A stretch of 64,000 nt of DNA from Capnocytophaga periodontitidis (GTDB lineage Bacteria; Bacteroidota; Bacteroidia; Flavobacteriales; Flavobacteriaceae), in contig NZ_JAEFDB010000005.1 of assembly GCF_016126015.1 (NCBI RefSeq), positions 1 to 64,000 of the forward strand, in the 5' to 3' direction. A model generated the notes under the pieces. It was not told the origin of the DNA. It did no database searches and saw only the letters and a list, made by a program, of their open reading frames with translations. Below, one piece after another: positions 8,061-17,809 of the stretch. The translations under genes were made by a program, and so were the position numbers. How positions within the stretch are numbered: position 1 is the first letter of the stretch; each line of letters begins with the position of its first letter.

Positions 8061-9449
8061 ATGAAGACTACGACTCTTTATAAATACTTGTTTATAGTAT
8101 TGTTTTTCGGCGTACGATTAGTGTTGGCTCAGCAAGGTGTTGAAGCGCTTTTCATCAAGGAAGGGGTTTTACTCAAGTGTGAGGATGCTAAGATACCTTC
8201 AGATGGCTATATAGCATTACCTCATACGGTGAAAGCAATTGTAGCTGAAGCATTTAAAGGTTGTACGCGCTTGCAAAGGATTAGTGTCTCGGGTGGGGTA
8301 ACCACTATTGGGGATCGCGCTTTTGCGGGTTGTAATCATCTTACTAAAGTGGAGATGCTGCCTAACTCGGTGACGGCTATTGGGGTGCAGGCGTTTGCTT
8401 TTTGCGTTAAGCTGAAGGATATTAACTTACCTAATACGGTAGCGACGATAGGGGAGGAGGCTTTTAGAGGTTGTTTTGCTCTGGAACGCATTGAAATACC
8501 CGAGTCTATGAGTCTTATTGGCAGCAGTGCTTTTATGGATTGTTCGGGACTCAAGCAGGTGAGTTTTTTAGGTAATGCTCTTAGTGTGATTCCGTCGCAG
8601 TTGTTTTACCAGTGTAAGGCGCTTGTACAAGTAACTTTGCCGCTGAGTTTAAGGCATATTAAGAGCAGTGCTTTTGCGTATTGTGAGTCTCTTCCTGAAT
8701 TGGTGTTGCCTGAAGGATTAGAGAGTATAGGCGACGATGCTTTTGAGTATTGCAAATCGCTTAAGGGAATAAGTATTCCTGATAGTGTGTTTTTTATTGG
8801 AGCAAGTGCTTTTCATAGTTGTAGTGCTTTGGCAACGCTGAAATTGCCTTATGGTTTGCGTCATATATTGAACGATACTTTTTTAGATTGTGTAAGTTTG
8901 AGTTCGGTGGTAATTCCGGATACGGTGGAGAAAATCAATATGCAGGCGTTCAGGAATTGTAGTTCGCTGATTGCTGTACAAATGCCTTTGGCTCTCACTG
9001 ATATTTTCTATGGAGCTTTCTATGGGTGTAAGAATTTACAGTATATTGATTTACCTGAAAATGTTAAATATATAGGTGTGTTTGCTTTTGCTGAATGTGT
9101 TAGCTTGCAAACAATAGAGTTGCCTCGTGCAGTGGTAGATGTTGCTGCTAAGGTTTTTTATAATTGTGCCAATCTTACTGAAGTAAACTTGTCTAAATTT
9201 ACAACTTCTATAGGGGTACAATCGTTTTATGGGTGTGTAAACTTGAAAGAGTTAAAATTGCCTAATACAGTAGAAAAGATAGATTTGGCAGCCTTTGAAA
9301 ATAGTGGTCTTGCTGAATTGCATTGCCGAGCACTCACTCCACCTGTAGTGAATCGCAGTTTCGGATATAAGGGGAAAGTGGTAGTGCCATATCGTTCATT
9401 AGAGCTCTATAGACAAGCAGAAGTATGGAAAGATTGTGCTTTGGAATAA
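8061..9449 (+). CDS. secreted BspA-type leucine-rich repeat protein
   Basis: The start at 8061 gives a clear signal peptide (MKTTTLYKYLFIVLFFGVRL, cleavage near VLAQQG) and places the promoter just upstream. The 462-residue product is almost wholly made of about 15 LRR_5/BspA-like repeats of about 23 residues with the pattern IGxxAFxxCxxLxxIxLPxxV (for example IGEEAFRGCFALERIEIPES). It ends in a short cap (VVPYRSLELYRQAEVWKDC). BspA-like proteins of oral Bacteroidota act in adhesion and binding to host or bacterial partners. That role here is inference. No T9SS C-terminal domain or lipobox is visible. It stands where tuf and tRNA-Trp often precede secE. Confidence 0.88.
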   Translation: MKTTTLYKYLFIVLFFGVRLVLAQQGVEALFIKEGVLLKCEDAKIPSDGYIALPHTVKAIVAEAFKGCTRLQRISVSGGVTTIGDRAFAGCNHLTKVEMLPNSVTAIGVQAFAFCVKLKDINLPNTVATIGEEAFRGCFALERIEIPESMSLIGSSAFMDCSGLKQVSFLGNALSVIPSQLFYQCKALVQVTLPLSLRHIKSSAFAYCESLPELVLPEGLESIGDDAFEYCKSLKGISIPDSVFFIGASAFHSCSALATLKLPYGLRHILNDTFLDCVSLSSVVIPDTVEKINMQAFRNCSSLIAVQMPLALTDIFYGAFYGCKNLQYIDLPENVKYIGVFAFAECVSLQTIELPRAVVDVAAKVFYNCANLTEVNLSKFTTSIGVQSFYGCVNLKELKLPNTVEKIDLAAFENSGLAELHCRALTPPVVNRSFGYKGKVVVPYRSLELYRQAEVWKDCALE

Positions 9450-9465
9450 AAAATATTCTAAAAAG

Positions 9466-9497
9466 TTTGGTAGATTAAAAAAATCACCGTACTTTTG
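9466..9497 (+). promoter_or_regulatory. promoter of the secE-nusG-ribosomal protein operon
   Basis: TTTG (9466-9469) and TACTTTTG (9490-9497) are 20 bases apart and followed by a leader of about 50 bases before secE. No tRNA-Trp is present in the leader. Confidence 0.7.
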
Positions 9498-9555
9498 CCA
9501 CCCAAAAGCGCACATAATAGGGCGTAATATTATTCATTAATAATACTAATAAGTT

Positions 9556-9741
9556 ATGATTCAATACGTTAAAGAGTCTTATGAAGAGCTAACAAACCAC
9601 GTTACGTGGCCTAATATTTCAGATGCACAGAAGGAAATGGTGGTAGTAGTGGTGTTTTCTATCCTATTTTCTTTAGTAATTTGGGGAATGGATTCTTCAT
9701 TCGAATACCTTATAGGTAAGTATTTTGAATTTATGAAATAA
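9556..9741 (+). CDS. secE: preprotein translocase subunit SecE
   Basis: This 61-residue single-span SecE is of the short bacterial type. The N-terminal amphipathic part (YVKESYEELTNHVTWPN) has the conserved VxWP-like motif. It is followed by one membrane helix (about 29-47, VVVVVFSILFSLVIWGM). SecE clamps SecY in the SecYEG translocon of the inner membrane. It heads the classical secE-nusG-rplKAJL cluster, with nusG 11 bases downstream. Confidence 0.96.
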   Translation: MIQYVKESYEELTNHVTWPNISDAQKEMVVVVVFSILFSLVIWGMDSSFEYLIGKYFEFMK

Positions 9742-9752
9742 AAACAGCAAGA

Positions 9753-10304
9753 ATGTCTGGATTAATAGAAAAAAAATGGTATGTAATTAAAACCGTTACC
9801 GGTCAGGAGAACAAAATAAAGAACTACATAGAGAACGAGACTTCTCGTTTAGGTTATGCCGACTATGTAGAGGAAGTTTTAGTGCCTACTGAAAAGGTGG
9901 TTCAAGTGCGTAACGGCAAGAAAATCACCAAAGATAGAGTGCACATGCCTGGCTATGTAATGGTGAAAGTTCACTTAGCAGGTGAGGTAGTGCATATCAT
10001 TAAGTCTATCCCAGGGGTAGTAGGCTTCTTGAGTGAAACCAAAGGAGGTGATCCACTGCCATTGCGTAAAGCCGATGTAAACCGTATGCTTGGTCAGGTA
10101 GACGAATTAGCCGAAACGGTAGAAACAGTAGCTATTCCTTTTGAAGTAGGCGAAATGGTAAAACTTATCGATGGTCCTTTCAATGGTTTTAATGGTACTA
10201 TAGAACGTGTGAACGAAGAAAAACGCAAACTTGAAGTGATGGTGAAAATCTTCGGACGTAAAACACCTTTAGAACTCAGCTACACCCAAGTAGAAAAATT
10301 GTAA
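9753..10304 (+). CDS. nusG: transcription termination/antitermination factor NusG
   Basis: The 183-residue protein has the NGN domain (KKWYVIKTVTGQENKIKNYI, then VHMPGYVMVKV, IKSIPGVVGFL) and a C-terminal KOW domain (about 125-183, VGEMVKLIDGPFNGFNGTIE). It binds RNA polymerase near the clamp and couples transcription to translation or Rho. Its length matches the family, and its position between secE and rplK is the conserved one. Confidence 0.97.
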   Translation: MSGLIEKKWYVIKTVTGQENKIKNYIENETSRLGYADYVEEVLVPTEKVVQVRNGKKITKDRVHMPGYVMVKVHLAGEVVHIIKSIPGVVGFLSETKGGDPLPLRKADVNRMLGQVDELAETVETVAIPFEVGEMVKLIDGPFNGFNGTIERVNEEKRKLEVMVKIFGRKTPLELSYTQVEKL

Positions 10305-10351
10305 CAAAGTCCTCATAAGAGGCATTTTAAATAAATTATTAATTATAAACA

Positions 10352-10789
10352 ATGGCAAAAGAAATTAGTAAAGTAGTTAAACTACAAGCTCGGGGAGGTC
10401 AAGCGAATCCTTCGCCACCAATTGGACCCGCATTAGGTGCTGCCGGTGTTAATATTATGGAGTTCTGCAAGCAGTTCAACGCTCGTACGCAGGACAAACA
10501 AGGAAAAGTAATTCCTGTAGTTATCACCGTTTACAAAGACAAGTCTTTCGACTTTGTTATCAAAACTGCACCTGCTGCTGTTCAGCTGTTGGAAGCCGCT
10601 AAGGTTAAAGGAGGTTCCGGAGAGCCAAACCGTAAGAAAGTAGCAAGTATCACTTGGGAACAAGTGAAAGCAATTGCAGAGGACAAAATGCCTGATTTGA
10701 ATGCATTTACAATAGAATCTGCAATGAGTATGGTTGCTGGTACGGCACGTTCAATGGGTATATCAGTAACAGGAGAAAAACCTTTTTAA
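10352..10789 (+). CDS. rplK: 50S ribosomal protein L11
   Basis: The 145-residue L11 has the N-terminal domain with [19 protein letters not shown] and the C-terminal rRNA-binding domain ([16 protein letters not shown]). It forms the GTPase-associated centre with L10/L12 on 23S rRNA. It starts 47 bases after nusG and is followed after 12 bases by rplA. Confidence 0.98.
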   Translation: MAKEISKVVKLQARGGQANPSPPIGPALGAAGVNIMEFCKQFNARTQDKQGKVIPVVITVYKDKSFDFVIKTAPAAVQLLEAAKVKGGSGEPNRKKVASITWEQVKAIAEDKMPDLNAFTIESAMSMVAGTARSMGISVTGEKPF

Positions 10790-10801
10790 TCGCAAAGCAA
10801 T

Positions 10802-11491
10802 ATGGCAAAATTAACAAAGAAACACAAAGAAGCTCTTGCTAAAGTTGATAGAAATAAACTCTATTCACTCAAAGAGGCTTCAGCATTATTGAAAGAAATC
10901 ACTTACACTAAATTTGATGCTTCTGTAGATATTGCAGTGCGTTTAGGCGTAGACCCACGTAAAGCAAACCAAATGGTACGCGGTGTAGTTACACTTCCTC
11001 ACGGGACTGGTAAAGATGTTCGTGTACTTGCCTTAGTAACTCCAGAGAAAGAAGCTGAAGCTAAAGCAGCTGGAGCCGACTATGTAGGGCTTGATGAGTA
11101 TCTACAAAAAATCAAAGACGGCTGGACTGATGTAGACGTAATCGTTACTATGCCTGCTGTAATGGGTAAATTAGGTCCTTTAGGGCGTGTGCTTGGTCCT
11201 CGTGGCTTGATGCCAAACCCTAAAACTGGTACTGTTACTATGGAAATAGGTAAAGCTGTACAAGAAGTGAAATCTGGTAAAATCGATTTCCGTGTAGATA
11301 AAACTGGTATCGTACACGCTTCTATCGGTAAAGTATCATTTACTGCTGATAAGATTGTAGACAACGCCAACGAGTTGATTCAAACATTAATAAAAATGAA
11401 ACCTACCGCTGCTAAAGGTACGTATATGAAATCAATTTATCTTTCATCTACTATGAGCCCAAGTGTAGCTGTAGATCCTAAAACAGTTTAA
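10802..11491 (+). CDS. rplA: 50S ribosomal protein L1
   Basis: The 229-residue L1 has the signature [20 protein letters not shown] followed by [10 protein letters not shown]. It forms the mobile L1 stalk and, in many bacteria, represses its own mRNA by binding a leader site that mimics the rRNA site. I did not identify such a site with confidence. Full length compared with the family. Confidence 0.98.
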   Translation: MAKLTKKHKEALAKVDRNKLYSLKEASALLKEITYTKFDASVDIAVRLGVDPRKANQMVRGVVTLPHGTGKDVRVLALVTPEKEAEAKAAGADYVGLDEYLQKIKDGWTDVDVIVTMPAVMGKLGPLGRVLGPRGLMPNPKTGTVTMEIGKAVQEVKSGKIDFRVDKTGIVHASIGKVSFTADKIVDNANELIQTLIKMKPTAAKGTYMKSIYLSSTMSPSVAVDPKTV

Positions 11492-11513
11492 TTTGTAGTT
11501 AAAAACCGAAATT

Positions 11514-12029
11514 ATGACAAGAGAAGAAAAATCATTAGTAATAGATAATTTAACTGCACAGTTAGCTGATAATAATGTTATTTATGTAACAGATTTAACT
11601 GGTTTGAACGCTCAAGATACAACGGCATTACGTCGTGCTTGTTTCAAAGCGAATATCAAATTAGCAGTTGTGAAAAATACCTTGCTTGCTAAAGCAATGG
11701 AAGCTTCAGAAAAAGAATTTGGTGAATTGCCAAATATCCTTAAAGGAAACACTTCATTGATGTATGCTGAGGTAGGAAATGTACCTGCAAAACTCATCAA
11801 AGAATTCCGCAAAAAATCAGAAAAACCTATTCTAAAGGGAGCTTATGTAGATGCGGCTGTATTTATTGGCGACAATCAATTAGATGCCTTAGCAGCTCTT
11901 AAATCTAAAAACGAAGTTATTGGCGATATCATTGGATTACTCCAATCTCCTGCCAAAAACGTTGTTTCAGCTCTCAAATCAGGTGGCGGCAAATTGGCTG
12001 GTATCATCAAAACTTTATCTGAAAAGTAA
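11514..12029 (+). CDS. rplJ: 50S ribosomal protein L10
   Basis: The 171-residue L10 has the N-terminal rRNA-binding domain (IYVTDLTGLNAQDTTALRRA, FKANIKLAVVKNTL) and a C-terminal helix that anchors L7/L12 dimers (IIGLLQSPAKNVVSALK). The gap to rplA is only 22 bases, too short for a full L10 leader, so any attenuation would act within rplA mRNA or after rplL. Confidence 0.98.
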   Translation: MTREEKSLVIDNLTAQLADNNVIYVTDLTGLNAQDTTALRRACFKANIKLAVVKNTLLAKAMEASEKEFGELPNILKGNTSLMYAEVGNVPAKLIKEFRKKSEKPILKGAYVDAAVFIGDNQLDALAALKSKNEVIGDIIGLLQSPAKNVVSALKSGGGKLAGIIKTLSEK

Positions 12030-12082
12030 AACAGAACACACAGAATTTATTTTTAAACAATTAAACAAAAACGATAGAAAAA

Positions 12083-12463
12083 ATGGCAGATTTAAAAAAT
12101 TTCGCAGAACAATTAGTAAACTTAACCGTTAAAGAAGTAAACGAGCTTGCTCAAATCTTGAAAGAAGAGTATGGCATCGAGCCAGCTGCAGCAGCAGTAG
12201 CAGTAGCAGCAGGTCCAGCTGCAGGTGGTGCAGGTGAAGCAGCCGCTGAAAAAACAGAATTTGATGTATTCTTGAAATCAGCAGGTGCTAACAAATTAGC
12301 GGTTGTTAAATTAGTAAAAGACTTGACTGGTCTTGGACTTAAAGAAGCTAAAGAAGTAGTAGACGGCGCTCCTTCAAAAGTAAAAGAAGGTGTTTCTAAA
12401 GAAGAAGCAGAAGGGCTTAAAAAATCTTTAGAAGAAGCTGGTGCTGAAGTAGAATTAAAATAA
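12083..12463 (+). CDS. rplL: 50S ribosomal protein L7/L12
   Basis: The 126-residue protein has an N-terminal dimerisation domain ([20 protein letters not shown]), an Ala/Gly-rich hinge (about 33-55) and the factor-binding C-terminal domain ([20 protein letters not shown]). It forms the multi-copy stalk that recruits translation factors. It is followed by a strong hairpin rather than directly by rpoB. Confidence 0.98.
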   Translation: MADLKNFAEQLVNLTVKEVNELAQILKEEYGIEPAAAAVAVAAGPAAGGAGEAAAEKTEFDVFLKSAGANKLAVVKLVKDLTGLGLKEAKEVVDGAPSKVKEGVSKEEAEGLKKSLEEAGAEVELK

Positions 12464-12484
12464 TTTTACTTATAAACCCTATAA

Positions 12485-12521
12485 GGTTTAGGTCTTTTTC
12501 AATGGCAAAAAGACCTAAACC
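12485..12521 (+). terminator. hairpin after rplL, terminator or attenuator
   Basis: A perfect 15-bp stem (GGTTTAGGTCTTTTT with its complement) encloses a 7-base loop and is followed by a weak T tract (ATTTTGT). The strong stem and weak tail suggest partial termination or an RNA processing site that lowers rpoB expression relative to L7/L12. This arrangement is familiar from other rplL-rpoB intervals. Confidence 0.6.
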
Positions 12522-12607
12522 ATTTTGTAATTTAAGGCAACAATACAACAACAATATTATGATGGTAGAGAATAGATACTCTTGCCAAATATAAACATAA
12601 AAACAAA

Positions 12608-13069
12608 ATGAGCAAACATCTTGAACGTTTAAATAACATCTATTGGAGTTTCTCTAAAAAATATTACAATACTGTAGAAGAGTTTAAAAAGGATATCGAA
12701 GAGTATAATATTAGCTGTGAAAACGAAAAAGAATGGCGATTAGACGAGCTAGTAATTGATGAGCCTAGTATTGAAATGCAATATATGGCTTGGGTACACC
12801 CAGAAGATATACTACCTAATGAGGAGTTGATGGAAGATGATGATATCTTTGAAGAAGAACCAGATGATGATGAGTATGGTTATCAGGTAGAATTGGCAGC
12901 AACTTTGCTTCCTGATAACGGCAAGAGTTTTTTGGGTTATGAACTCTTAATGAAAGTACATAACCAACAGGCAAATAAAGAATTAGGAGACCACGTATTT
13001 TATGAAGGTACAGAGATAGAAAGAGGAGAAGATGGAATAGCTATATTGCCTATCTACTGTGGTAGCTAA
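12608..13069 (+). CDS. acidic hypothetical protein between rplL and rpoB
   Basis: I do not recognise this 153-residue soluble protein. It has a helical N-terminus (MSKHLERLNNIYWSFSKKYY), a very acidic middle (about 80-97, ELMEDDDIFEEEPDDDEYGY) and no signal peptide. A weak promoter-like TACTCTTG at 12577-12584 lies just upstream. The gene is co-directional with its neighbours and ends 65 bases before rpoB, so it is probably co-transcribed with it. Its position inside an otherwise strongly conserved operon is unusual. The acidic composition could suit a nucleic-acid mimic, an RNA-polymerase binder or an immunity-type protein, but nothing decides this. Confidence 0.75.
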   Translation: MSKHLERLNNIYWSFSKKYYNTVEEFKKDIEEYNISCENEKEWRLDELVIDEPSIEMQYMAWVHPEDILPNEELMEDDDIFEEEPDDDEYGYQVELAATLLPDNGKSFLGYELLMKVHNQQANKELGDHVFYEGTEIERGEDGIAILPIYCGS

Positions 13070-13134
13070 TGACTAAAGACAAATAAAAACAACTTACTAC
13101 TAACACACTAAACAATAATATTAAAGTAAAGAAA

Positions 13135-16100
13135 ATGCTTACGAATCAAACCGCAAGAGTCAATTTTGCTTCTGTGAAACACGTTCCTGAATATCCTGAC
13201 TTTTTGGATATTCAAATCAAATCGTTTCAAGAGTTCTTTCAGATGGAAACCAAGTCGGAAGACCGAGTTCACGAGGGATTGTACCACACCTTTAAGGAAA
13301 ACTTCCCTATATCCGATACTCGTAACCAATTCGTATTGGAGTTTCTCGACTATTTCGTAGACCCTCCTCGCTACTCTATACAAGAGTGTATTGAGCGTGG
13401 TCTTACCTATAGTGTGCCTCTGAAAGCCCGATTGAAGCTCTATTGCACCGACCCTGAGCACGAAGATTTTGAAACTATCGTACAAGATGTGTACTTGGGA
13501 ACTGTGCCTTATATGACTTCCAGCGGAACATTCGTTATCAACGGTGCTGAACGCGTGGTAGTTTCTCAATTACACCGTTCACCAGGGGTATTCTTCGGTC
13601 AGTCGTTTCACGCTAATGGTACCAAACTCTACTCTGCACGTATCATTCCTTTCAAAGGTTCGTGGATTGAGTTTGCTACCGATATCAACAATGTGATGTA
13701 CGCTTATATCGACCGTAAAAAGAAATTGCCCGTAACTACACTTTTCCGTGCAATTGGTTTTGAACGCGATAAAGATATATTAGAAATATTCGACCTTGCC
13801 GAAGAAATCAAAGTTTCTAAAACAGGGCTTAAGAAATACATCGGTCGTCGTTTGGCTGCTCGTGTACTTAACACTTGGCACGAGGACTTCGTAGATGAAG
13901 ATACAGGAGAAGTAGTATCTATTGAGCGTAATGAGATTATCCTCGATCGCGATACTGTGCTCGACGAAGATAACATTCAAGAAATCTTAGATGCTGATGT
14001 AAAAACTATTCTTCTTCACAAAGAAGATAGTCAGGCTACAGATTATACCATTATCCACAATACTTTACAAAAAGACCCTACCAACTCTGAAAAAGAAGCG
14101 GTAGAACACATTTACCGACAATTGCGTAACGCCGAACCACCCGATGAGGAAACTGCTCGCGGTATTATCGACAAGTTGTTCTTCTCAGATCAACGTTATA
14201 ACTTGGGAGATGTAGGGCGTTACCGTATCAATAAGAAATTGGGCTTGGATACCCCTATGGAAAAGCAAGTGCTTACCAAAGAGGATATCATTACCATTGT
14301 AAAATATTTGATTGAGCTCATCAACTCTAAAGCAGAGGTAGATGATATTGACCACTTGTCTAACCGTCGTGTGCGCACGGTAGGAGAGCAGTTGGCAGCT
14401 CAGTTTGGTGTAGGTCTTTCTCGTATGTCACGCACTATCCGCGAACGTATGAACGTACGTGATAATGAGGTATTTACACCTATCGATTTGATTAACGCTA
14501 AGACTCTTTCATCTGTAATCAACTCGTTCTTTGGTACAAACCAATTATCTCAGTTTATGGATCAAACGAACCCATTAGCCGAGATTACTCACAAACGCCG
14601 TTTATCAGCTTTAGGACCTGGAGGTTTATCACGTGAACGTGCAGGTTTTGAGGTTCGTGACGTACACTATACTCACTACGGACGCTTGTGCCCAATTGAA
14701 ACCCCTGAGGGACCAAACATCGGTTTGATTTCATCATTAGCAGTATTTTCTAAAGTAAATGGTATGGGCTTTATTGAAACTCCTTACCACAAAGTTACTA
14801 ACGGAAAGGTAGATCTTAAAGATATGACTTACCTTACTGCCGAAGATGAAGAAGGACTCAAAATTGGTATGGCAAATATTGCATTAGACGATAAAGCTAA
14901 TATCATTGAGGAAAAAGTGGTTGTAAAAGAAGATGGTGACTTCCCTGTAATCGAACCTAACGAAGTACAATATATAGACGTGGCGCCTAACCAAATCGCT
15001 TCTATTTCAGCTTCTCTTATTCCGTTCTTGGAACACGACGACGCGAACCGTGCGTTGATGGGCTCGAATATGATGCGCCAAGCAGTGCCTTTGTTGAAAC
15101 CAGAAGCTCCTATTGTAGGTACAGGTTTGGAACGCCGTATAGCATCGGATGCTCGTGTGCTTATGAATGCTGAACGCGATGGGGTAGTAGATTATGTAGA
15201 TGCTGAAAAAATCATCATTACTTACGATCGTACTGACGAAGAAAAACTCGTGAGCTTCGACCCTGATGAAACAGTATACAACCTTATCAAATTCCAAAAA
15301 ACTAACCAAGGTACTTGTATCAACCTTAAGCCAATTGTAGAAAAAGGCGAACGTGTGAAAAAAGGACAAGTGCTTTGTGAAGGTTATGCTACTGAAAACG
15401 GAGAGTTAGCACTTGGTCGCAATATGAAAGTAGCGTTTATGCCTTGGAAAGGGTATAACTTCGAGGATGCGATTGTAATCTCAGAACGTGCTGTACGCGA
15501 TGATATTTTTACTTCTATCCATATTGATGAGTATGCACTTGAAGTGCGTGATACTAAATTAGGTGCTGAAGAACTCACCAATGATATTCCTAACGTATCG
15601 GAAGATGCTACTAAGGATTTGGATGAAAACGGTATGATTCGCATTGGTGCTGAAGTACGCCCTGGAGATATTCTTATAGGTAAGATTACTCCAAAAGGTG
15701 AATCTGACCCTACTCCAGAAGAAAAACTCCTCCGCGCTATCTTTGGTGATAAAGCAGGTGATGTGAAAGATGCATCTCTAAAAGCCTCTCCATCACTTTA
15801 CGGGGTAGTAATCGACAAGAAATTGTTCTCTCGTGCAGTAAAAGATAAACGCAAACGCAGTAAAGATAAAGAAGATGTAGCGCAATTAGAAGCTGACTAC
15901 AATGCTAAATTCGAGGCACTTCGTACTAAATTATTAGAAAAATTATTTAGTTTAGTAGCTGAAAAAACTTCAGAAGGAGTAGTAAACGACCTTGGAGAAG
16001 AAATTGTACCTAAAGGTAAGAAATACACCAAAAAAGTACTTGAAGGTATTGAAGATTACGCTCATCTTACTTCTGCAGGATGGACTAATGATAAACACAT

Positions 16101-16944
16101 CAACGGTCTTATAGACGACCTTTTGCACAACTATCGCATTCGTGAAAATGACCTACAAGGAGGATTGCGTCGCGATAAATTTACCATTGCTGTGGGTGAC
16201 GAATTGCCTGCAGGTATCCTAAAATTAGCTAAAATTTACGTGGCTAAGAAACGTAAGTTAAAAGTAGGGGATAAGATGGCGGGTCGTCACGGTAACAAAG
16301 GTATCGTAGCGCGTATCGTTCGCGATGAGGATATGCCATTCCTTGAAGACGGAACTCCAGTAGATATCGTGTTGAACCCACTTGGGGTACCTTCACGTAT
16401 GAACATTGGTCAGATATACGAAACTGTATTGGGTTGGGCAGGACAAAAGCTCGGTAAGAAGTTTGCAACTCCTATCTTCGATGGAGCATCGCTTGAGCAA
16501 ATCAATGAGCTTACTGATGAAGCAGGCGTACCGCGTTTTGGTCATACTTACCTATACGATGGTGGTACCGGTGAACGTTTCGACCAAAAAGCCACTGTAG
16601 GGGTTATTTATATGATCAAACTCGGACATATGATCGACGATAAGATGCACGCGCGTTCTATCGGTCCGTACTCACTTATCACCCAACAGCCATTGGGAGG
16701 TAAAGCCCAGTTTGGTGGTCAGCGTTTTGGAGAGATGGAGGTATGGGCATTAGAGGCTTATGGAGCTTCTAGTACCTTACGCGAAATCTTAACTGTAAAA
16801 TCCGATGACGTAGTAGGTCGTGCCAAAACTTACGAAGCGATTGTAAAAGGTGAGACAATGCCAGAACCAGGCTTGCCAGAATCTTTCAACGTATTGATGC
16901 ACGAGCTTAAAGGTCTTGGATTAGATATCCGACTTGAAGAATAA
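13135..16944 (+). CDS. rpoB: DNA-directed RNA polymerase subunit beta
   Basis: The 1269-residue beta subunit has the usual Flavobacteriaceae length. Visible landmarks are the rifampicin region (about 455-500: [40 protein letters not shown]) with wild-type residues at the common resistance positions, [13 protein letters not shown], and the C-terminal catalytic and clamp segments ([35 protein letters not shown]). It ends normally at LDIRLEE. It is followed by a terminator and convergent genes instead of rpoC. Confidence 0.98.
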   Translation: MLTNQTARVNFASVKHVPEYPDFLDIQIKSFQEFFQMETKSEDRVHEGLYHTFKENFPISDTRNQFVLEFLDYFVDPPRYSIQECIERGLTYSVPLKARLKLYCTDPEHEDFETIVQDVYLGTVPYMTSSGTFVINGAERVVVSQLHRSPGVFFGQSFHANGTKLYSARIIPFKGSWIEFATDINNVMYAYIDRKKKLPVTTLFRAIGFERDKDILEIFDLAEEIKVSKTGLKKYIGRRLAARVLNTWHEDFVDEDTGEVVSIERNEIILDRDTVLDEDNIQEILDADVKTILLHKEDSQATDYTIIHNTLQKDPTNSEKEAVEHIYRQLRNAEPPDEETARGIIDKLFFSDQRYNLGDVGRYRINKKLGLDTPMEKQVLTKEDIITIVKYLIELINSKAEVDDIDHLSNRRVRTVGEQLAAQFGVGLSRMSRTIRERMNVRDNEVFTPIDLINAKTLSSVINSFFGTNQLSQFMDQTNPLAEITHKRRLSALGPGGLSRERAGFEVRDVHYTHYGRLCPIETPEGPNIGLISSLAVFSKVNGMGFIETPYHKVTNGKVDLKDMTYLTAEDEEGLKIGMANIALDDKANIIEEKVVVKEDGDFPVIEPNEVQYIDVAPNQIASISASLIPFLEHDDANRALMGSNMMRQAVPLLKPEAPIVGTGLERRIASDARVLMNAERDGVVDYVDAEKIIITYDRTDEEKLVSFDPDETVYNLIKFQKTNQGTCINLKPIVEKGERVKKGQVLCEGYATENGELALGRNMKVAFMPWKGYNFEDAIVISERAVRDDIFTSIHIDEYALEVRDTKLGAEELTNDIPNVSEDATKDLDENGMIRIGAEVRPGDILIGKITPKGESDPTPEEKLLRAIFGDKAGDVKDASLKASPSLYGVVIDKKLFSRAVKDKRKRSKDKEDVAQLEADYNAKFEALRTKLLEKLFSLVAEKTSEGVVNDLGEEIVPKGKKYTKKVLEGIEDYAHLTSAGWTNDKHINGLIDDLLHNYRIRENDLQGGLRRDKFTIAVGDELPAGILKLAKIYVAKKRKLKVGDKMAGRHGNKGIVARIVRDEDMPFLEDGTPVDIVLNPLGVPSRMNIGQIYETVLGWAGQKLGKKFATPIFDGASLEQINELTDEAGVPRFGHTYLYDGGTGERFDQKATVGVIYMIKLGHMIDDKMHARSIGPYSLITQQPLGGKAQFGGQRFGEMEVWALEAYGASSTLREILTVKSDDVVGRAKTYEAIVKGETMPEPGLPESFNVLMHELKGLGLDIRLEE

Positions 16945-17002
16945 TTGTTAATTACAACTGACGAATTACAAATAACAAGTAATTCGCCAGTCATTAGAAA
17001 TA

Positions 17003-17051
17003 AAATTCCAAACTATTGAATATTCAGTAGTTTGGAATTTTTGTTTTTTTA
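17003..17051 (+). terminator. intrinsic terminator after rpoB
   Basis: A perfect 13-bp stem (AAATTCCAAACTA with its complement) extends into the palindrome TGAATATTCA and is followed by TTGTTTTTTT. This is the strongest terminator seen in the window and closes the rpoB operon 58 bases after the stop codon. Confidence 0.85.
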
Positions 17052-17124
17052 AGGAGGTTATAGGGAAAAGGTGTATTTGTATACTTTCATAATAACGTAA
17101 GTTTAACACAAGAAATATATAAAA

Positions 17125-17157
17125 ACTTCAGTATAACACAAAGTGCTCTACTGAAGT
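17125..17157 (-). terminator. terminator of the UDG-like gene
   Basis: On the minus strand the 9-bp stem ACTTCAGTA...TACTGAAGT is followed by TTTTTAT, 14 bases beyond the stop at 17171. Together with 17003-17051 it insulates the convergent rpoB and UDG-like genes. Confidence 0.6.
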
Positions 17158-17170
17158 ATAATAAATAGTT

Positions 17171-17803
17171 TTACAAATTGAAAGCTTCTTTCAGTTCATT
17201 GTAGACTGTTTGGTATTGAAAATTTTGTGCTGAAGGGTGTGGAATATACATAGTTGCTATCTCTTTATTTCCTACTTTGTAATAATAGAAGCCTTTACCT
17301 TTATTGATGAGTGTATTTTCTTTAGATTGGTATTCTCCTGTATAAGGCATTTTTACCCAAAGTCTATGACTCCATACTACAATAATATCAGGTTGGCAGA
17401 CTTCTAACACCTCCCAAAAAACCTTTTCTGATTTAGTAAATTGTTCAGTAGTAGGAGACTGACGAGGAGTTGCCATTGGCTCCTGAACATAGTTATAGAA
17501 AGCTACTCGCTCCCAAAAATCCACTATTTCATTAGTAGATAGGTTACCATTATGAAAAGCTTTTGCGAATCTAGTAAAGGTCTTCATCCAGTTGCCGTGT
17601 CCTCTTTTACCTTTCTGATAGTTTATAAACTCTTGTACTATATAGTTAGTGAAAGTAGGATCATCAAGAGAGGCATTCCCATCTTCATCGGCACTATAAT
17701 GACTTTCTCCTAACACTAATACTTTTTTACCTTGATATCCTTGTTGGTATTTTTCACCAATGTAAGGGGTGAACAATACATTTTTAAATTGGTTTGTTTG
17801 CAT
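17171..17803 (-). CDS. uracil-DNA glycosylase-superfamily protein
   Basis: The 210-residue protein has the features of the UDG-like fold: an N-terminal loop KKVLVLGESHYSAD in place of the catalytic water-activating motif, the aromatic motif FYNYVQEPM, a central strand IIVVWSHRLW and a C-terminal IPHPSA corresponding to the HPS loop. These divergent members are often annotated only as UDG-like, and true uracil excision activity is uncertain. It starts 6 bases after the YD-repeat lipoprotein gene, so the two are co-transcribed. Confidence 0.7.
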   Translation of the reverse strand: MQTNQFKNVLFTPYIGEKYQQGYQGKKVLVLGESHYSADEDGNASLDDPTFTNYIVQEFINYQKGKRGHGNWMKTFTRFAKAFHNGNLSTNEIVDFWERVAFYNYVQEPMATPRQSPTTEQFTKSEKVFWEVLEVCQPDIIVVWSHRLWVKMPYTGEYQSKENTLINKGKGFYYYKVGNKEIATMYIPHPSAQNFQYQTVYNELKEAFNL

Positions 17804-17809
17804 ATTTTG

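Noticed and set aside
9450-9555. tRNA-Trp expected upstream of secE
   Set aside because: No cloverleaf, TTCGA loop or acceptor-like stem was found in the interval.
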